Below, piece after piece: positions 37,111 to 47,109 of a stretch of DNA of 64,000 nucleotides. Each line of letters opens with the position of its first letter. The stretch's first letter is position 1. The DNA comes from an uncultured Desulfuromonadales bacterium. GTDB taxonomy: Bacteria; Desulfobacterota; Desulfuromonadia; Geobacterales; Pseudopelobacteraceae. The notes below the pieces were generated by a model. It did no database searches and was not told the origin of the DNA. It worked only from the letters and a program-made list of their open reading frames with translations. The stretch is taken from assembly GCA_903868145.1 (NCBI GenBank), contig CAIPTY010000071.1, forward strand, positions 1 through 64,000. Reading direction: 5' to 3'. The translations under genes were made by a program, and so were the position numbers.

Positions 37111-39618
37111 TTACTCCAGCTCCTTTTTCCAGAGTTCCACTTTCTTCTGGTATTCGCCCAGCAGTTTCTGGGCGGCCTTATGGTCTTTGGCCTCGGCCAC
37201 AACGTGAATGTACGGCGTATACTGATCGGGAAGCACCAGTACCCAATCGTCACCCTCATGCACCTTTATCCCGTCTATGAAGGTCGCCTCCTTTTCAAGG
37301 CTGTCCTCGCTCATCTTGCGCATGATGCCCCCCTTCATCTCCCAGGCACTGGATATGCTGACCTGCAGGAAGGCGCGATGAGGCACATCGGCCAGAACCT
37401 TTGAAAAGGGGATACCGGTGGAGGCCCCCAGCTCAATCAGGCGGGCAATCGCAAACATGCCGTCAAACGAAGCCTGAAACTGCGGGAAGGCGAAACGCCC
37501 ATCCGTGGAACCGGCAAGAATGACTTCAGAGGAACTGGCCGCTTCCAGCATGGCACGATCGCTGTTTTTAGTACGGGTGACCTGGCAGCGCTTCTGGCTG
37601 GCCATGGTTTCGATGCTTGATGGAGCCTGAACCGGTACGGCCACGATCCCCCTCTGGCCGCTTTTGAGCGACAGCAGGGTCACCAGAGAGAGCAATTCTA
37701 TGCCATCCAGAATATGGCCGGTTTCGTCCAGCAGTGCAATGGCTTCGCTGCTGGGATCAAGCCAGAAACCGGCCTGCGCGGTCAGTGAACTGACAATTTT
37801 GGAGAGCTGTTCCAGCCCCTCCTTCCGGTTCTTTGTTTTTTTCGATCCGCGCCCTTCGTCAACGTATGCGTTCAGGGCTATCACACTGCAACCGAGTTCG
37901 TTGAGAATCAGCGGCAGAATCTGGCTCGCCGGTGAAAAATTAAAATCGACAACGACCGTCCAGGAGGCCTTCTTGACCACGTCCTTGTCTATGGCGCGCA
38001 GGAAACCTTCACGGTAGAAATCAAGCACATTGTTGATATCCGTAATGGCGCCCGGCTCGCTGTGATGGGCGCGGCGGAAGTTCTCCTTGTAATAGATCCG
38101 CTCCACATTCTTGGCCATGCCGCTGGAGAAGTCCAGGCCGTCTCCATCCAGAAAGATCAGCTCCATGGCGGCCGGGTCATCCTGGGCCTGCCGGAAGTGG
38201 AATCCGCCCACCTCACCGAAGGTCTTGAGCTTGTACCGCAACATGGGCAGTGCGGTCATCTTCATGTCACGCACGTTGACGCCGGCCGAAAGGATGCCAC
38301 CCACAAAACAGCGCTTGAGCATGCGCGAAGCCAGATTTGAATCGCGGCCCCCAAGGACAAAGCTCCCTTTGGGCAGGGTGGTGCCATATGCACAGCCCAG
38401 CTTGGCGACGAATTCCGGAGTGAGTTCCACATTGGAGAGCCCTTTTATCATGGCCCCCTCAAAGAGCGACTTCTTCCATTTCTCCCCCCAGATCAGATTG
38501 GCGGTAACCGTTGAACCGGGTTCGATCATCTTGCGCGGCCAGATTTTCACATCGGCCTTGATGATCGATTCGTCTCCGATGGAGGTATTGTCGGCAACGA
38601 TGACACCCTCTTCCAGTACAGCTCCCTGACCGACACGCACGTTGGAGCAGATGACGCTGTCGGTTATCTTTGCGCCCTTCTTGATATAGGCGTTGTCCCA
38701 GATGACACATCGGTTGAGTTTGACTCCCGCCTCGATGGTGCAGTTACGACCGACGACCGAATCCTTGATACGCACATCCCCCAGGATCTGGGTATTGTCC
38801 CCGACTACAACTGTGCCCTCCAGACCCGATGGCGCCTCCAGATTCACATCCGCTCCGATGCGCAGATCCTTGCCGACATAATCCTGCTTAGGCTCATCAA
38901 TCTTCAGGTTGACCCTGCCCTTGAAGATGTCGTGGTGAGCCTCGCGGTAGGAATCGGTGTTGCCGATGTCACGCCAGTAGCCTTTGGCCGGGTAGCCGAA
39001 CAGAGCATCATTATTGGCCAGCATCCGTGGAAAGAGGTCCTGGGAAAAGTCGAAGTTTTCACCATCGGGGATGTAGGAGAGTATTTCCGGTTCAAGCACG
39101 TAAATACCGGTATTGATCGTATCCGAAATGACCTCGCCCCAGCCCGGTTTCTCAAGAAACTGGGTGATGCGCTTCTCCTTGTCGGTGATGACAACACCGA
39201 ACTGGAGCGGGTCCTTGACCGAGGTCAGGGTGATGGTCGCCTTGGCCTGATTGTCGGCATGAAAATCCAGCACCTTTTTGAGGTTGAAGTCTGTCAGCAG
39301 GTCACCGCTGATCACCAGAAAACGCTCATCCAGATATTTTTCTGCCGCCTTGACGGCCCCTGCCGTACCCATATCCTGCAACGGTGTGACGTATGTGATC
39401 CTTACACCGAAATCCGAACCGTCCCGGAAGAATTTTTTGATGATTTCCGGTTGATGGTACAGCAGCATCACCAGGTCGGTGATATCATGTTTTTTGAGAA
39501 GCTCTACGATGTGGAGCATGATCGGCCGGTTAAACAGCGGAATCATTGGCTTGGGCATGCTGCTGGTGAGCGGCTGGATGCGGGTGCCAAAACCGCCTGC
39601 CATGATGACTGCTTTCAT
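37111..39618 (-). CDS. Sugar nucleotidyltransferase fused to a phosphomannomutase-like domain
   Basis: Residues 1-235 are a nucleotidyltransferase (MKAVIMAGGFGTRIQPLTSS, KPMIPLFNRP, DMGTAGAVKAAE, ISGDLLTDF), as in mannose-1-phosphate guanylyltransferases. Residues 250-370 are left-handed beta-helix repeats. Residues 385-830 have the phosphoglucomutase/phosphomannomutase fold (LPKGSFVLGGRDSNLASRML, VVVDFNFSPAS, IFLDGDGLDFSS). The mutase catalytic serine loop (TASHNP-type) is not seen; the corresponding stretch reads GGFHFRQAQDDPAAMEL. That half may therefore be a regulatory or inactive domain. It probably makes GDP-mannose or a similar sugar nucleotide for glycans. AAGGAG precedes the start. 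Confidence 0.85.
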   Translation of the reverse strand: MKAVIMAGGFGTRIQPLTSSMPKPMIPLFNRPIMLHIVELLKKHDITDLVMLLYHQPEIIKKFFRDGSDFGVRITYVTPLQDMGTAGAVKAAEKYLDERFLVISGDLLTDFNLKKVLDFHADNQAKATITLTSVKDPLQFGVVITDKEKRITQFLEKPGWGEVISDTINTGIYVLEPEILSYIPDGENFDFSQDLFPRMLANNDALFGYPAKGYWRDIGNTDSYREAHHDIFKGRVNLKIDEPKQDYVGKDLRIGADVNLEAPSGLEGTVVVGDNTQILGDVRIKDSVVGRNCTIEAGVKLNRCVIWDNAYIKKGAKITDSVICSNVRVGQGAVLEEGVIVADNTSIGDESIIKADVKIWPRKMIEPGSTVTANLIWGEKWKKSLFEGAMIKGLSNVELTPEFVAKLGCAYGTTLPKGSFVLGGRDSNLASRMLKRCFVGGILSAGVNVRDMKMTALPMLRYKLKTFGEVGGFHFRQAQDDPAAMELIFLDGDGLDFSSGMAKNVERIYYKENFRRAHHSEPGAITDINNVLDFYREGFLRAIDKDVVKKASWTVVVDFNFSPASQILPLILNELGCSVIALNAYVDEGRGSKKTKNRKEGLEQLSKIVSSLTAQAGFWLDPSSEAIALLDETGHILDGIELLSLVTLLSLKSGQRGIVAVPVQAPSSIETMASQKRCQVTRTKNSDRAMLEAASSSEVILAGSTDGRFAFPQFQASFDGMFAIARLIELGASTGIPFSKVLADVPHRAFLQVSISSAWEMKGGIMRKMSEDSLEKEATFIDGIKVHEGDDWVLVLPDQYTPYIHVVAEAKDHKAAQKLLGEYQKKVELWKKELE

Positions 39619-39643
39619 AGGAGCTCCTTGTTAATACGTTATG

Positions 39644-40024
39644 CTACAGGCCTGCTTTTACCCGCTGCGCCTTCTTTGCCAGAACCCGGACTATCTCCTG
39701 CTTCAGCTCCGTCAGATCCCCGGACTTAACCACATAACCGTCTGCCAGCCAGGCCGAGAAGTCGTCCTTGTAGCAGGAGAAGGCCGAACAGAGGATCACC
39801 GGCATGTCATGTCGTTCCTTGACCAGCTTCTGCAACAGTTCGATGCCGCTTTCGTTTTTGAGCTTGATATCCAGCACGGCCAGATCAAAGGCGCCATCCT
39901 GTAGTTTTATATTCGCCTCGGCTATACTGGCGGCCGTTACAACCTCGTGCCCTTCATCGGCCAGTTCTTCCGCATACAACAGGCGGATATTGGCTTCATC
40001 ATCCACGACAAGCAATCTGCTCAT
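39644..40024 (-). CDS. Single-domain response regulator
   Basis: The 126-residue CheY-like receiver has the acidic pocket VVDDEAN, the phospho-acceptor Asp52 in LAVLDIKLKN, Ser in ILCSAF and Lys in GYVVKSGD. It has no output domain, so it acts by protein contacts or in a phosphorelay. It overlaps the kinase gene by four bases (ATGA), which indicates a pair. The downstream target is unknown. Confidence 0.88.
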   Translation of the reverse strand: MSRLLVVDDEANIRLLYAEELADEGHEVVTAASIAEANIKLQDGAFDLAVLDIKLKNESGIELLQKLVKERHDMPVILCSAFSCYKDDFSAWLADGYVVKSGDLTELKQEIVRVLAKKAQRVKAGL

Positions 40025-41670
40025 GACTCTTCCTCCTTCTGGGTTGGGAGTGTGATCATATAGGTTATGCCACCCTCCGGCGGAGCAATTACAACAAACG
40101 GGAGCCCCTGTTTATCCAGCATGGTCCGGCATAATGCCAAGCCAAGGCCTGTGCCCATGTCATGGGTAATGGCAAAGGGTGTAAGCAGGGCATCAAGTTC
40201 ATCCTGGGATACCTTGCGCTGGCTGTCCTCGATGCGCAACTGAATGGAGCCGTCATGACCGGTGGCAGTAATCCTGACTATCTCTCCGCTACGCCCATCG
40301 ATGTCACTGACTATCAGGGTACGCACGCAGTACGAAACCTGCTTGAGGTCAATATAAGCCAGCGGAAGGGTGATCTCCGGCTCAAAATGACACTCGCAGG
40401 CTCTCTGGATGAGCAGCTCCTGGACATCCCTGACGGAAGTCTCCACCATCTGGTTCACATCCCAGAAGTCCCGGGTCGGGTAGAGAGAATCCGAATAGTT
40501 CAGGATTTCATCCAGGACACCCTCCAACTGGCGCGTCTCGCTGACAATGGACTCGATGAAGTCCCGTTTTGGATCTGAGGGAGGGGTGTTCTTGAGGATG
40601 GAGCGGGCAAACCCTCCAATGATCATCAGCGGGTTGCGGATGGAGTGGGCAATGCTGGAGGTAATGCGCCCCACCAGAGCCATTTTTTCCATCCTGACGA
40701 TCAGCTCCTGCTGCTCCTTCAGCTTGTTGCCGGCTTCGGTGATACGACTGAGCTCCACCTGCAGACGGTCGTACAGGGATGCGCGTTCGATGGCAAAGGC
40801 AACCGGGAACGTGAACGTCTCCAGCGAATGCATGTCATTTTCGGAGATCCGGCGATGGGTGATGCAGTTATCGGCAATGATCAGTCCCACACGACGATTG
40901 CGGGAATGGAGGGGCATCAGCAGAAAGGTATCAACTCCCAGCAGGTGTGCCAAACCCGCGGTGACATTCGGGTTGTGGAAGGCATCCTCGATCAGGATCG
41001 GGTGTTTGTCTTCCAGCGCCCTGATGAGGAGGTGATCAGTTGATGATATGGGTACGGAAAGCTGTTCCAGGATGTCATGAAATTTGGCACGTTCGGAGGA
41101 GAGTTTATTCTGGCGGAAGTTCTGAGCCAGCGTCTGGAGGTCCATGTCATTACAGGCTATTTCATTCCAGACCTGGCTGGCCTCTTCATAGTTCCGCGGG
41201 CCGATTGCCAGGTACCCCTTGAGGATGGCATGTTCACGGTCGGTCAGCAGTAGAAAGGCTCGGTTCATGCCGAAACCCTTGCCGGCGGTTATGGCTGTCA
41301 GTGCGACCGACAGTACCTCTTCCAGATCGACGGAACTCTGTAGAACCGAACCCAGCTCATGCAGGAAGCGGACTTCGAGGGTCTTGTTGTCAAGAAAGCT
41401 GACCAGAGACTGGATCTGGTTTTTCTGAAGCCGGTATTCGTCATGCAACATACCGAACACGTCGGCCAGGGGGTGCCTGCTCTCGCGAAAATGCTGCAGA
41501 TCCCGCGAAAAGTTGGCACAGTCACAGCATTTTTCAAGGATACGGCGTTGCCGGGATGCGAGCAGATCCTCGTCCCCTTCCCGGATATTCGGGCAATCGC
41601 CCATTGCGATAGCATCCCTGTCCCAGCAGCATTCCCAGTCCAAAGCAGCTCCTTCTACGGAATCAGTCAT
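40021..41670 (-). CDS. Soluble GAF-domain sensor histidine kinase
   Basis: The 549-residue protein has no membrane helix. Residues 1-60 hold several cysteines (WECCWDRD, ILEKCCDCANF) that could bind a metal or act as redox sensors. A coiled coil leads to a GAF domain (about 105-310, LLTDREHAILKGYLAIGP, PLHSRNRRVGLIIAD). Then come the H-box ITSSIAHSIRNPLMIIGGFA and an ATPase (MGTGLGLALCRTML). The acidic residue usual after the catalytic His is Ser here (HSIRNP). It is coupled to the single-domain regulator. The cysteine-rich N-terminus may sense redox or metals, which is an inference. Confidence 0.85.
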   Translation of the reverse strand: MTDSVEGAALDWECCWDRDAIAMGDCPNIREGDEDLLASRQRRILEKCCDCANFSRDLQHFRESRHPLADVFGMLHDEYRLQKNQIQSLVSFLDNKTLEVRFLHELGSVLQSSVDLEEVLSVALTAITAGKGFGMNRAFLLLTDREHAILKGYLAIGPRNYEEASQVWNEIACNDMDLQTLAQNFRQNKLSSERAKFHDILEQLSVPISSTDHLLIRALEDKHPILIEDAFHNPNVTAGLAHLLGVDTFLLMPLHSRNRRVGLIIADNCITHRRISENDMHSLETFTFPVAFAIERASLYDRLQVELSRITEAGNKLKEQQELIVRMEKMALVGRITSSIAHSIRNPLMIIGGFARSILKNTPPSDPKRDFIESIVSETRQLEGVLDEILNYSDSLYPTRDFWDVNQMVETSVRDVQELLIQRACECHFEPEITLPLAYIDLKQVSYCVRTLIVSDIDGRSGEIVRITATGHDGSIQLRIEDSQRKVSQDELDALLTPFAITHDMGTGLGLALCRTMLDKQGLPFVVIAPPEGGITYMITLPTQKEEES

Positions 41671-41738
41671 GGAAATAAGTATATCAGCGAATCAGGTCAG
41701 TGCAAGTCACAGAGTGCATTCCGGCAACCTTCACATCA

Positions 41739-43220
41739 TTATTTCACGTTCCAGGTAGTTCCCTGTGCCGAATCCAGCAGATGAACGCCCTGCGCCAGCA
41801 ACAGATCGCGGATCTCATCACCGCGCCTGAAGTTTTTCGCCGTACGGGCTTCCGCGCGCTCGGCTATCAGGCGTTCGATCTCAACCGGCGTGATGCTCAT
41901 ATTAACCGCCTTGGCGCTTTTGATCCCATCGAGCCACTCCACCGGTCGCCGGTTGAAAAGCCCCAGCACGGTTCCCGCTTCGGCAAAAAGATTGCGAACA
42001 CGTGCCAGTAGTGACAAGGCCAGAGGCCCGAACTCCCTGGACTCGGCCAGGAACCTGTTGGTGGCCCGCACCGTTTCAAACAACACCCCCATTGACAGGG
42101 CGGTATTGAAATCATCATCCATGGCTTCGCAGAATCGGGGGATCGCCTGATCCACCTTTTCGCGCAATTCCCGACCGGCCTCCGGCAGGGTTTCCGGCGC
42201 CGGAAGGTCTATGGATGAAGGCTGTGCCGTCAAGGCATCATCAACGGCCGCCAGACACGTGTACATCCGCTCCAGTCCGGTCTGCGCCTCATCCAGATTC
42301 TGGTCGGAGAAATCGATCGGTGAGCGGTAATGGGCGGAAAGGATCAGGAAGCGCAGCGTCTCGGGATCATATTTTTCCAGCACCGTGCGGATAGTGAAAA
42401 AGTTGCCCAGCGACTTGCTCATTTTTTCGGCGTTGATATTGACAAAGCCGTTATGCAGCCAGTAGCGGACAAACTGGCAGCCGTTGGCGGCTTCGGACTG
42501 GGCGATCTCGTTTTCATGGTGCGGAAAGATCAGGTCTCTGCCACCGCCGTGGAAATCGAAAGTTTTCCCCAGGAACTCCATGCTCATGGCCGAACATTCG
42601 ATGTGCCACCCCGGACGACCCTTGCCCCAGGGTGAATCCCAGGAGGGCTCACCCGGTTTGGAAGATTTCCAGAGAGCAAAGTCCATGGGATTGTTCTTCT
42701 TCTCCCCCACCTCGACCCGCGCCCCGGCCTGCATCTCGTCCATGGTTCGCCCGGAGAGTTTGAGATACTCCGGAAAGGTATCCACGGCGTAGTACACATC
42801 ACCTTCCGATTGATACGCGTGCCCCTTGGCCATCAGGGTTTCGATTATGGTTATGATTCCGCCGATGTGATCGGTGGCCTTGGGTTCTACGGTGGGTCTG
42901 GCCAGTCCCAGGCGCTCCATGTCCTCGTCAAATGCCTTGATGTAGCGATCGGCAATGACGCGGTAGTCGACGGATTCCTGGTTGGCTCGTCTGATGATCT
43001 TGTCGTCAATGTCTGTGTAGTTGCGCACATATGTGACATCATATCCGACATATTTCAGGTAACGGAAGATGATGTCGAAGACGATGTTGGCCCGGGCGTG
43101 GCCGATGTGGCAGTAGTCATAGACGGTTACCCCGCAGACGTACATGCCGACCTTGCCGGGTGTCTGCGGGACAAAAGTTTCCTTCTCTCCCGAAAGCGTG
43201 TTGTAGACGCGCAAAGCCAT
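41739..43220 (-). CDS. cysS: Cysteinyl-tRNA synthetase
   Basis: The 493-residue class-I enzyme attaches cysteine to tRNA-Cys. It has the zinc-ligand region [20 protein letters not shown] with the HIGH-type motif, [26 protein letters not shown] and the KMSKS motif [11 protein letters not shown]. The C-terminal anticodon-binding helices are present. The ATG at 43220 ([10 protein letters not shown]) has GGGAG upstream; longer reading adds 37 residues without homology. It is single, convergent with nothing, and lies downstream of the MFS gene. Confidence 0.97.
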   Translation of the reverse strand: MALRVYNTLSGEKETFVPQTPGKVGMYVCGVTVYDYCHIGHARANIVFDIIFRYLKYVGYDVTYVRNYTDIDDKIIRRANQESVDYRVIADRYIKAFDEDMERLGLARPTVEPKATDHIGGIITIIETLMAKGHAYQSEGDVYYAVDTFPEYLKLSGRTMDEMQAGARVEVGEKKNNPMDFALWKSSKPGEPSWDSPWGKGRPGWHIECSAMSMEFLGKTFDFHGGGRDLIFPHHENEIAQSEAANGCQFVRYWLHNGFVNINAEKMSKSLGNFFTIRTVLEKYDPETLRFLILSAHYRSPIDFSDQNLDEAQTGLERMYTCLAAVDDALTAQPSSIDLPAPETLPEAGRELREKVDQAIPRFCEAMDDDFNTALSMGVLFETVRATNRFLAESREFGPLALSLLARVRNLFAEAGTVLGLFNRRPVEWLDGIKSAKAVNMSITPVEIERLIAERAEARTAKNFRRGDEIRDLLLAQGVHLLDSAQGTTWNVK

Positions 43221-43302
43221 AAGCGGACTCCCTGCATGAAGAATTGCGGCCATTGTGCCCGTTTTTACCGTGGAAGGCAAGCGGGGAAACACAGCCGGGA
43301 TA

Positions 43303-44559
43303 TCAGGCTTTTTCCCAGTAGTCCCGGGCAAAGAGAAACAGCACGATGGCTATGGCCAGACAAACCACCGGGAGGAGGAAGGCGGCATGGAAGGCCGACG
43401 GCGGCGAACCTGCCGCAGTGTGTCCATATGAACCGACAATGATCCCCATCAACTGCTGGGTAGACGCAGCTCCCATCAATACGAAGAAGTTAAGTGATGT
43501 CAGAGCCGTCCCCACAATCCTGATCGGGAACATGGAGCGGATAATGGGATAGATCATCACACCGCTGGATACCGCAAGGCCGATGGCAAAGAACACTGCC
43601 GTCAGAAGCGGCAGCGGTATATTCTCAGCCCACCCCAGGAAAGCGGTCATGAGCAGCATCAGAGCGAGCTGACCGGCCAGCAGGGTCTTTTTGTATGACC
43701 GGAAAACGCGCCGGGCTATGCTGTCGGTCACGGTGCTGCCGCAGATGAAGCCGAGCGAGGTGAACATCAGAAGCTGTCCCGTTTCAGCTCGGGAAAGGCG
43801 CAGCACCTCCATCAGGTACGGGCCTCCCCAGAGCCCTTGCAACGCCAGATAGCTTCCGTACCAGGCAAAGGCGATGATCCCCAGCAGCCAGAAATCCCGG
43901 CAGCCGAAGATATCCCCCCAGGCGGCCATCATCCCGCTACGCTCTCCCTCCGAATCAGGGATGGTGTGGGACAGGGGAATCTGTGGGCGGTCCCGTACCA
44001 CTGCATAGACCACAATGGTAATCAGGATCTGCAGGAAACCGGCCGCCAGAAATGACGACCGCCAGCCGAAAGCAGCTACAGCCAGCGCCAGAGGAGCCGT
44101 ACCGGCCAGATTACCAAGATTGCCGACCGCCACCATGAACCCGGAGACCCGCCCGAACTCCCGCTTGTCGAACCAATGACTGAATATGGTGAAGGTGGCC
44201 ATCAGCACTGAGGCGGTACCGATCCCGATCAGTGTGCGGGCAAGCATGGCGCTGGCAAGGCTGTTTGACTGGGAAAAGAGTATTCCCCCGCCTGCGGTCA
44301 GGATGCCGCTGACGCTGATCACCAGACGGCCTCCCAGCCTGTCGATCATTGGTCCCAATGGAATCTGGGCCGCCGCGTAGACGTAGAAGAGGATGCCTGC
44401 CAGCGAACCGAGCTGCTGTGGCGTAAGCTGCAGCTCACGCGAGATGTCGCCTGCGACCACCGCCAGAGACACCCGGTAGAAGTAGACCATGATGTAGATC
44501 AGCGCCAGGACGGCGAAGAGCGTCCAGCGGCGGCGATTCAGGGAAAATCCCTTATCCAT
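43303..44559 (-). CDS. Major facilitator superfamily transporter
   Basis: The 418-residue protein has 12 predicted membrane helices and MFS signatures: an acidic/Arg loop after helix 2 ([14 protein letters not shown]), [17 protein letters not shown] in the middle, and a second-half loop ([11 protein letters not shown]). Its opening [19 protein letters not shown] resembles phosphate/organic anion symporters of the OFA/ACS type. The start overlaps the upstream kinase stop by 8 bases (ATGGATAA), so it is probably co-transcribed with that kinase-regulator pair. The substrate is unknown. Confidence 0.82.
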   Translation of the reverse strand: MDKGFSLNRRRWTLFAVLALIYIMVYFYRVSLAVVAGDISRELQLTPQQLGSLAGILFYVYAAAQIPLGPMIDRLGGRLVISVSGILTAGGGILFSQSNSLASAMLARTLIGIGTASVLMATFTIFSHWFDKREFGRVSGFMVAVGNLGNLAGTAPLALAVAAFGWRSSFLAAGFLQILITIVVYAVVRDRPQIPLSHTIPDSEGERSGMMAAWGDIFGCRDFWLLGIIAFAWYGSYLALQGLWGGPYLMEVLRLSRAETGQLLMFTSLGFICGSTVTDSIARRVFRSYKKTLLAGQLALMLLMTAFLGWAENIPLPLLTAVFFAIGLAVSSGVMIYPIIRSMFPIRIVGTALTSLNFFVLMGAASTQQLMGIIVGSYGHTAAGSPPSAFHAAFLLPVVCLAIAIVLFLFARDYWEKA

Positions 44560-45742
44560 GGGGTGTGTCGACTGCCGCTGCCTTCTGCCGTACCGGCAGC
44601 GCAACGGTGAATGTCGCCCCCTGACCCGGCTCACCGGCAACCCGGATGTCTCCGCCGTGATCCTTGACAATACCGTATGAAACAGCCAGCCCAAGACCGG
44701 TTCCCCGCGGCTTCGTGCTGAAAAACGGTGTGAACAGTTTCTCGCGCACGTCTGCCGGGATACCCGGGCCGCTGTCGCCGATAGTGGTCAGGCAGTATCC
44801 CGCTTCCCGGTCTGCCTCAGTGGTAACCGTAAGCGTGCCGCCCGTCTCCATCGCCTGGAGGCTGTTGACGATCAGATTGGTAAACACCTGTCTCAGTTGA
44901 TCTCCGTCGCCTTCAATTTCACAGCCAGCGGCATGATACTCCCGCTCGATACGGTATCCGTCCAGCGGGATCTGGTGGCCAATCTGGTCGAGGATGTCAT
45001 CCAGCAGCGTTTCAACGGTAAGAGTCCGGACAACCATCTGCTTCGTTCCGGCAAAGGTCAGCAGGTTTGACACAATCCGTTCCACCCGCCCTACCTGCTT
45101 GATGATGATTTCAACCTCGGAGCGGTCCGAGTCGTTCAGGTGCGCCGACATCTCCAGCAATTCGGCATTTCCGCGGATAATCGCCATCGGATTGTTGATC
45201 TCATGGGCTACGCCCGATGCCAGCATACCCACAACCACAAGCCGTTCTGCACGGGCAAGCTCCTGCTGGGCCACCAGCAGCCACTGGGTTTTTTCCTCCA
45301 GTTGGGCTGTGCGCCTGGCAACCTTTTCCTCCAGAGTCCGGTTCAGCAGCATGATCTCCTCTTCCCGTTCGATGAGACGATGCTTCATGATGTTGAATTC
45401 TTCCGCCATGACGGATATTTCGTCATGTCCGCCCACAACAATATCCGGGATATGCTCCCCGAGCGCCAGCAGGCGTGCACCCTCTTCCACCGCCTTGATC
45501 GGGCGGGCCAGACTGGAACCGAGCCAGGCCGAAAGGCATACGCCAATCAGCGTCACAAACAGCAGAATCGCCGAGAAAGTGATGTGAATCCGGGAGCGCA
45601 GCCCGAAAAACTGCAGTTCGGGTATCCCGAGGTAGAGTGCCAGGACACCAATTACCCAGAAGATGACAACCGCAGTCACCAGAGGCGCGAGTGTCGCCGC
45701 CGTCAGCTTGAAACGGATGGAATAGCGCAGGTATTGCCTCAC
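44552..45742 (-). CDS. NtrB-like membrane sensor histidine kinase
   Basis: The 396-residue kinase has two close membrane helices (residues about 17-38 and 46-72) with almost no periplasmic loop. HAMP and a coiled coil follow (VMAEEFNIMKHRLIEREEEI), then the H-box GVAHEINNPMAIIRGNAELLE, an N-box (NLIVNSLQAMETGG) and G-boxes (RGTGLGLAVSYGIV). It overlaps the NtrC-type regulator gene by four bases, so it is very likely its partner. With so little outside the membrane, it may sense membrane or cytoplasmic state. The divergent hydrogenase operon makes hydrogen or redox state a possible input, which is inferred. Confidence 0.87.
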   Translation of the reverse strand: MRQYLRYSIRFKLTAATLAPLVTAVVIFWVIGVLALYLGIPELQFFGLRSRIHITFSAILLFVTLIGVCLSAWLGSSLARPIKAVEEGARLLALGEHIPDIVVGGHDEISVMAEEFNIMKHRLIEREEEIMLLNRTLEEKVARRTAQLEEKTQWLLVAQQELARAERLVVVGMLASGVAHEINNPMAIIRGNAELLEMSAHLNDSDRSEVEIIIKQVGRVERIVSNLLTFAGTKQMVVRTLTVETLLDDILDQIGHQIPLDGYRIEREYHAAGCEIEGDGDQLRQVFTNLIVNSLQAMETGGTLTVTTEADREAGYCLTTIGDSGPGIPADVREKLFTPFFSTKPRGTGLGLAVSYGIVKDHGGDIRVAGEPGQGATFTVALPVRQKAAAVDTPHG

Positions 45743-47109
45743 GCAGTGCTCCTTTCCATCAGGCTGTATTCGGCGATCTTGCGGTCAAGGGTTTTACGCG
45801 AGATGCCGAGAATCTCTGCGGAGCGACTTTTGTTGAGGCCGGTTTCCTTCAGGATTGAGGTGATATGCTGTCTCTCGATCTCATCCAGGGCAACCAGGTG
45901 CGTGGTCTCCTTCAATGCGGGAATGGGCTCCCGGCGTGCGCCCAGCGGCAGCAGGCCGATGGTGATTACAGTACCGCGGGCAAGAATCACCGCCCGCTCC
46001 ATTACATTTTCCAGCTCCCGCACATTGCCCGGCCAGTCGTACTGCATCAAGACCTGCACGGCATCGTCGTCAATGTCGAGCACCCCTTTTTTCATGCGCC
46101 GGGCGGAGGCTTTCAGGAAATGGCGTGCCAGCGGTTCGATATCATCGCGCCGCTCACGCAGCGGGGGAAGGTTGATGGAGATAACGTTCAGGCGGTAGTA
46201 CAGATCCTCCCGGAAACGCCCCTCCCTGACCTCGTTCATCAGATCCTTGTTGGTGGCCGCCACAAAGCGCACATCCACCTTGCGGGTGCGGGTCGAGCCG
46301 AGGACGATGAAATCCTTCTCCTGAGTGACCCGCAGCAGTTTTGCCTGTACCGCCGGACTGACATCACCGATCTCGTCCAGAAACAGCGTGCCGCCGTCGG
46401 CTTCTTCGAGAAGCCCCTTCTGGTTCATGACCGCACCGGTGAAGGCACCTCGCACATGACCGAACAACTGGCTTTCCAGCAGGGTATCGGACAGCACGGC
46501 ACAGTTAAGCGATACGAACGGTTTGTCCCGGCGAGGACTGTTGCGGTGCAGCGCCCCGGCGATCAACTCTTTTCCGGTGCCGGATTCCCCCATGACGAGG
46601 ATATTGGCATCGCTTTCGGCCACCTGAAGCGTCAGGTCGTAGACCTCGCGGAACTGCCGGCTGCGAAAGATGATGGCATCCGCTCCCCCGACTCCTCGCT
46701 GCATTCCCTCGCGCAGCAGTCGGTTCTCCCTGGCCAGACGGCGATGGTCAAGCAGCCGTTCCAGCATGCCCAGCAGCTTCTCCTTGGGGAACGGTTTGGT
46801 GATGTAATCGTAGGCACCCTGCCTGATGGCGCTGATGGCGTCATCGATCGTTCCATGGGCGGTCATGATTACAACCGGAGTTTCCGGCCAGCGCTTGTTG
46901 AGACGCTCAAGCATCTGCAAACCGTCAATATCCGGCATGCGCACATCCTGGAGGATCACATCACACGGCATGGTGGCAGCGGATTCCAGTCGCATCATCA
47001 GATCTGAACCACGGGGAAAGGTTTCGACCGTATAACCGGTGGCTTGCAGCAGTTTATCAAGATAACGGAGGATTTCCGGCTCGTCGTCACAGATGAAAAT
47101 TCTTGGCAT
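45739..47109 (-). CDS. NtrC-family sigma-54-dependent response regulator
   Basis: The protein has a receiver (Asp55 in VILQDVRMPD, Lys in YITKPFPKEK), an AAA+ domain (Walker A GESGTGKELIAGALH, the sigma-54 contact loop VRGAFTGAVM, Walker B ADGGTLFLDEIGD) and a Fis-type DNA-binding end (LNKSRSAEILGISRKTLDRK). The ATG at 47109 is preferred; an ATG at 47121 lies too close to AAAAAGG to be spaced well. It faces the hybO operon across a gap that contains a perfect sigma-54 promoter, so it is the natural activator of that operon. A HoxA/HydG-like role fits. Confidence 0.9.
   Translation of the reverse strand: MPRIFICDDEPEILRYLDKLLQATGYTVETFPRGSDLMMRLESAATMPCDVILQDVRMPDIDGLQMLERLNKRWPETPVVIMTAHGTIDDAISAIRQGAYDYITKPFPKEKLLGMLERLLDHRRLARENRLLREGMQRGVGGADAIIFRSRQFREVYDLTLQVAESDANILVMGESGTGKELIAGALHRNSPRRDKPFVSLNCAVLSDTLLESQLFGHVRGAFTGAVMNQKGLLEEADGGTLFLDEIGDVSPAVQAKLLRVTQEKDFIVLGSTRTRKVDVRFVAATNKDLMNEVREGRFREDLYYRLNVISINLPPLRERRDDIEPLARHFLKASARRMKKGVLDIDDDAVQVLMQYDWPGNVRELENVMERAVILARGTVITIGLLPLGARREPIPALKETTHLVALDEIERQHITSILKETGLNKSRSAEILGISRKTLDRKIAEYSLMERSTA

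Noticed and set aside
45865-47007. A 380-codon plus-strand open frame opposite the NtrC-type regulator
   Set aside because: It is the shadow of the AAA+ gene, with His/Gln-rich composition and no start signal.
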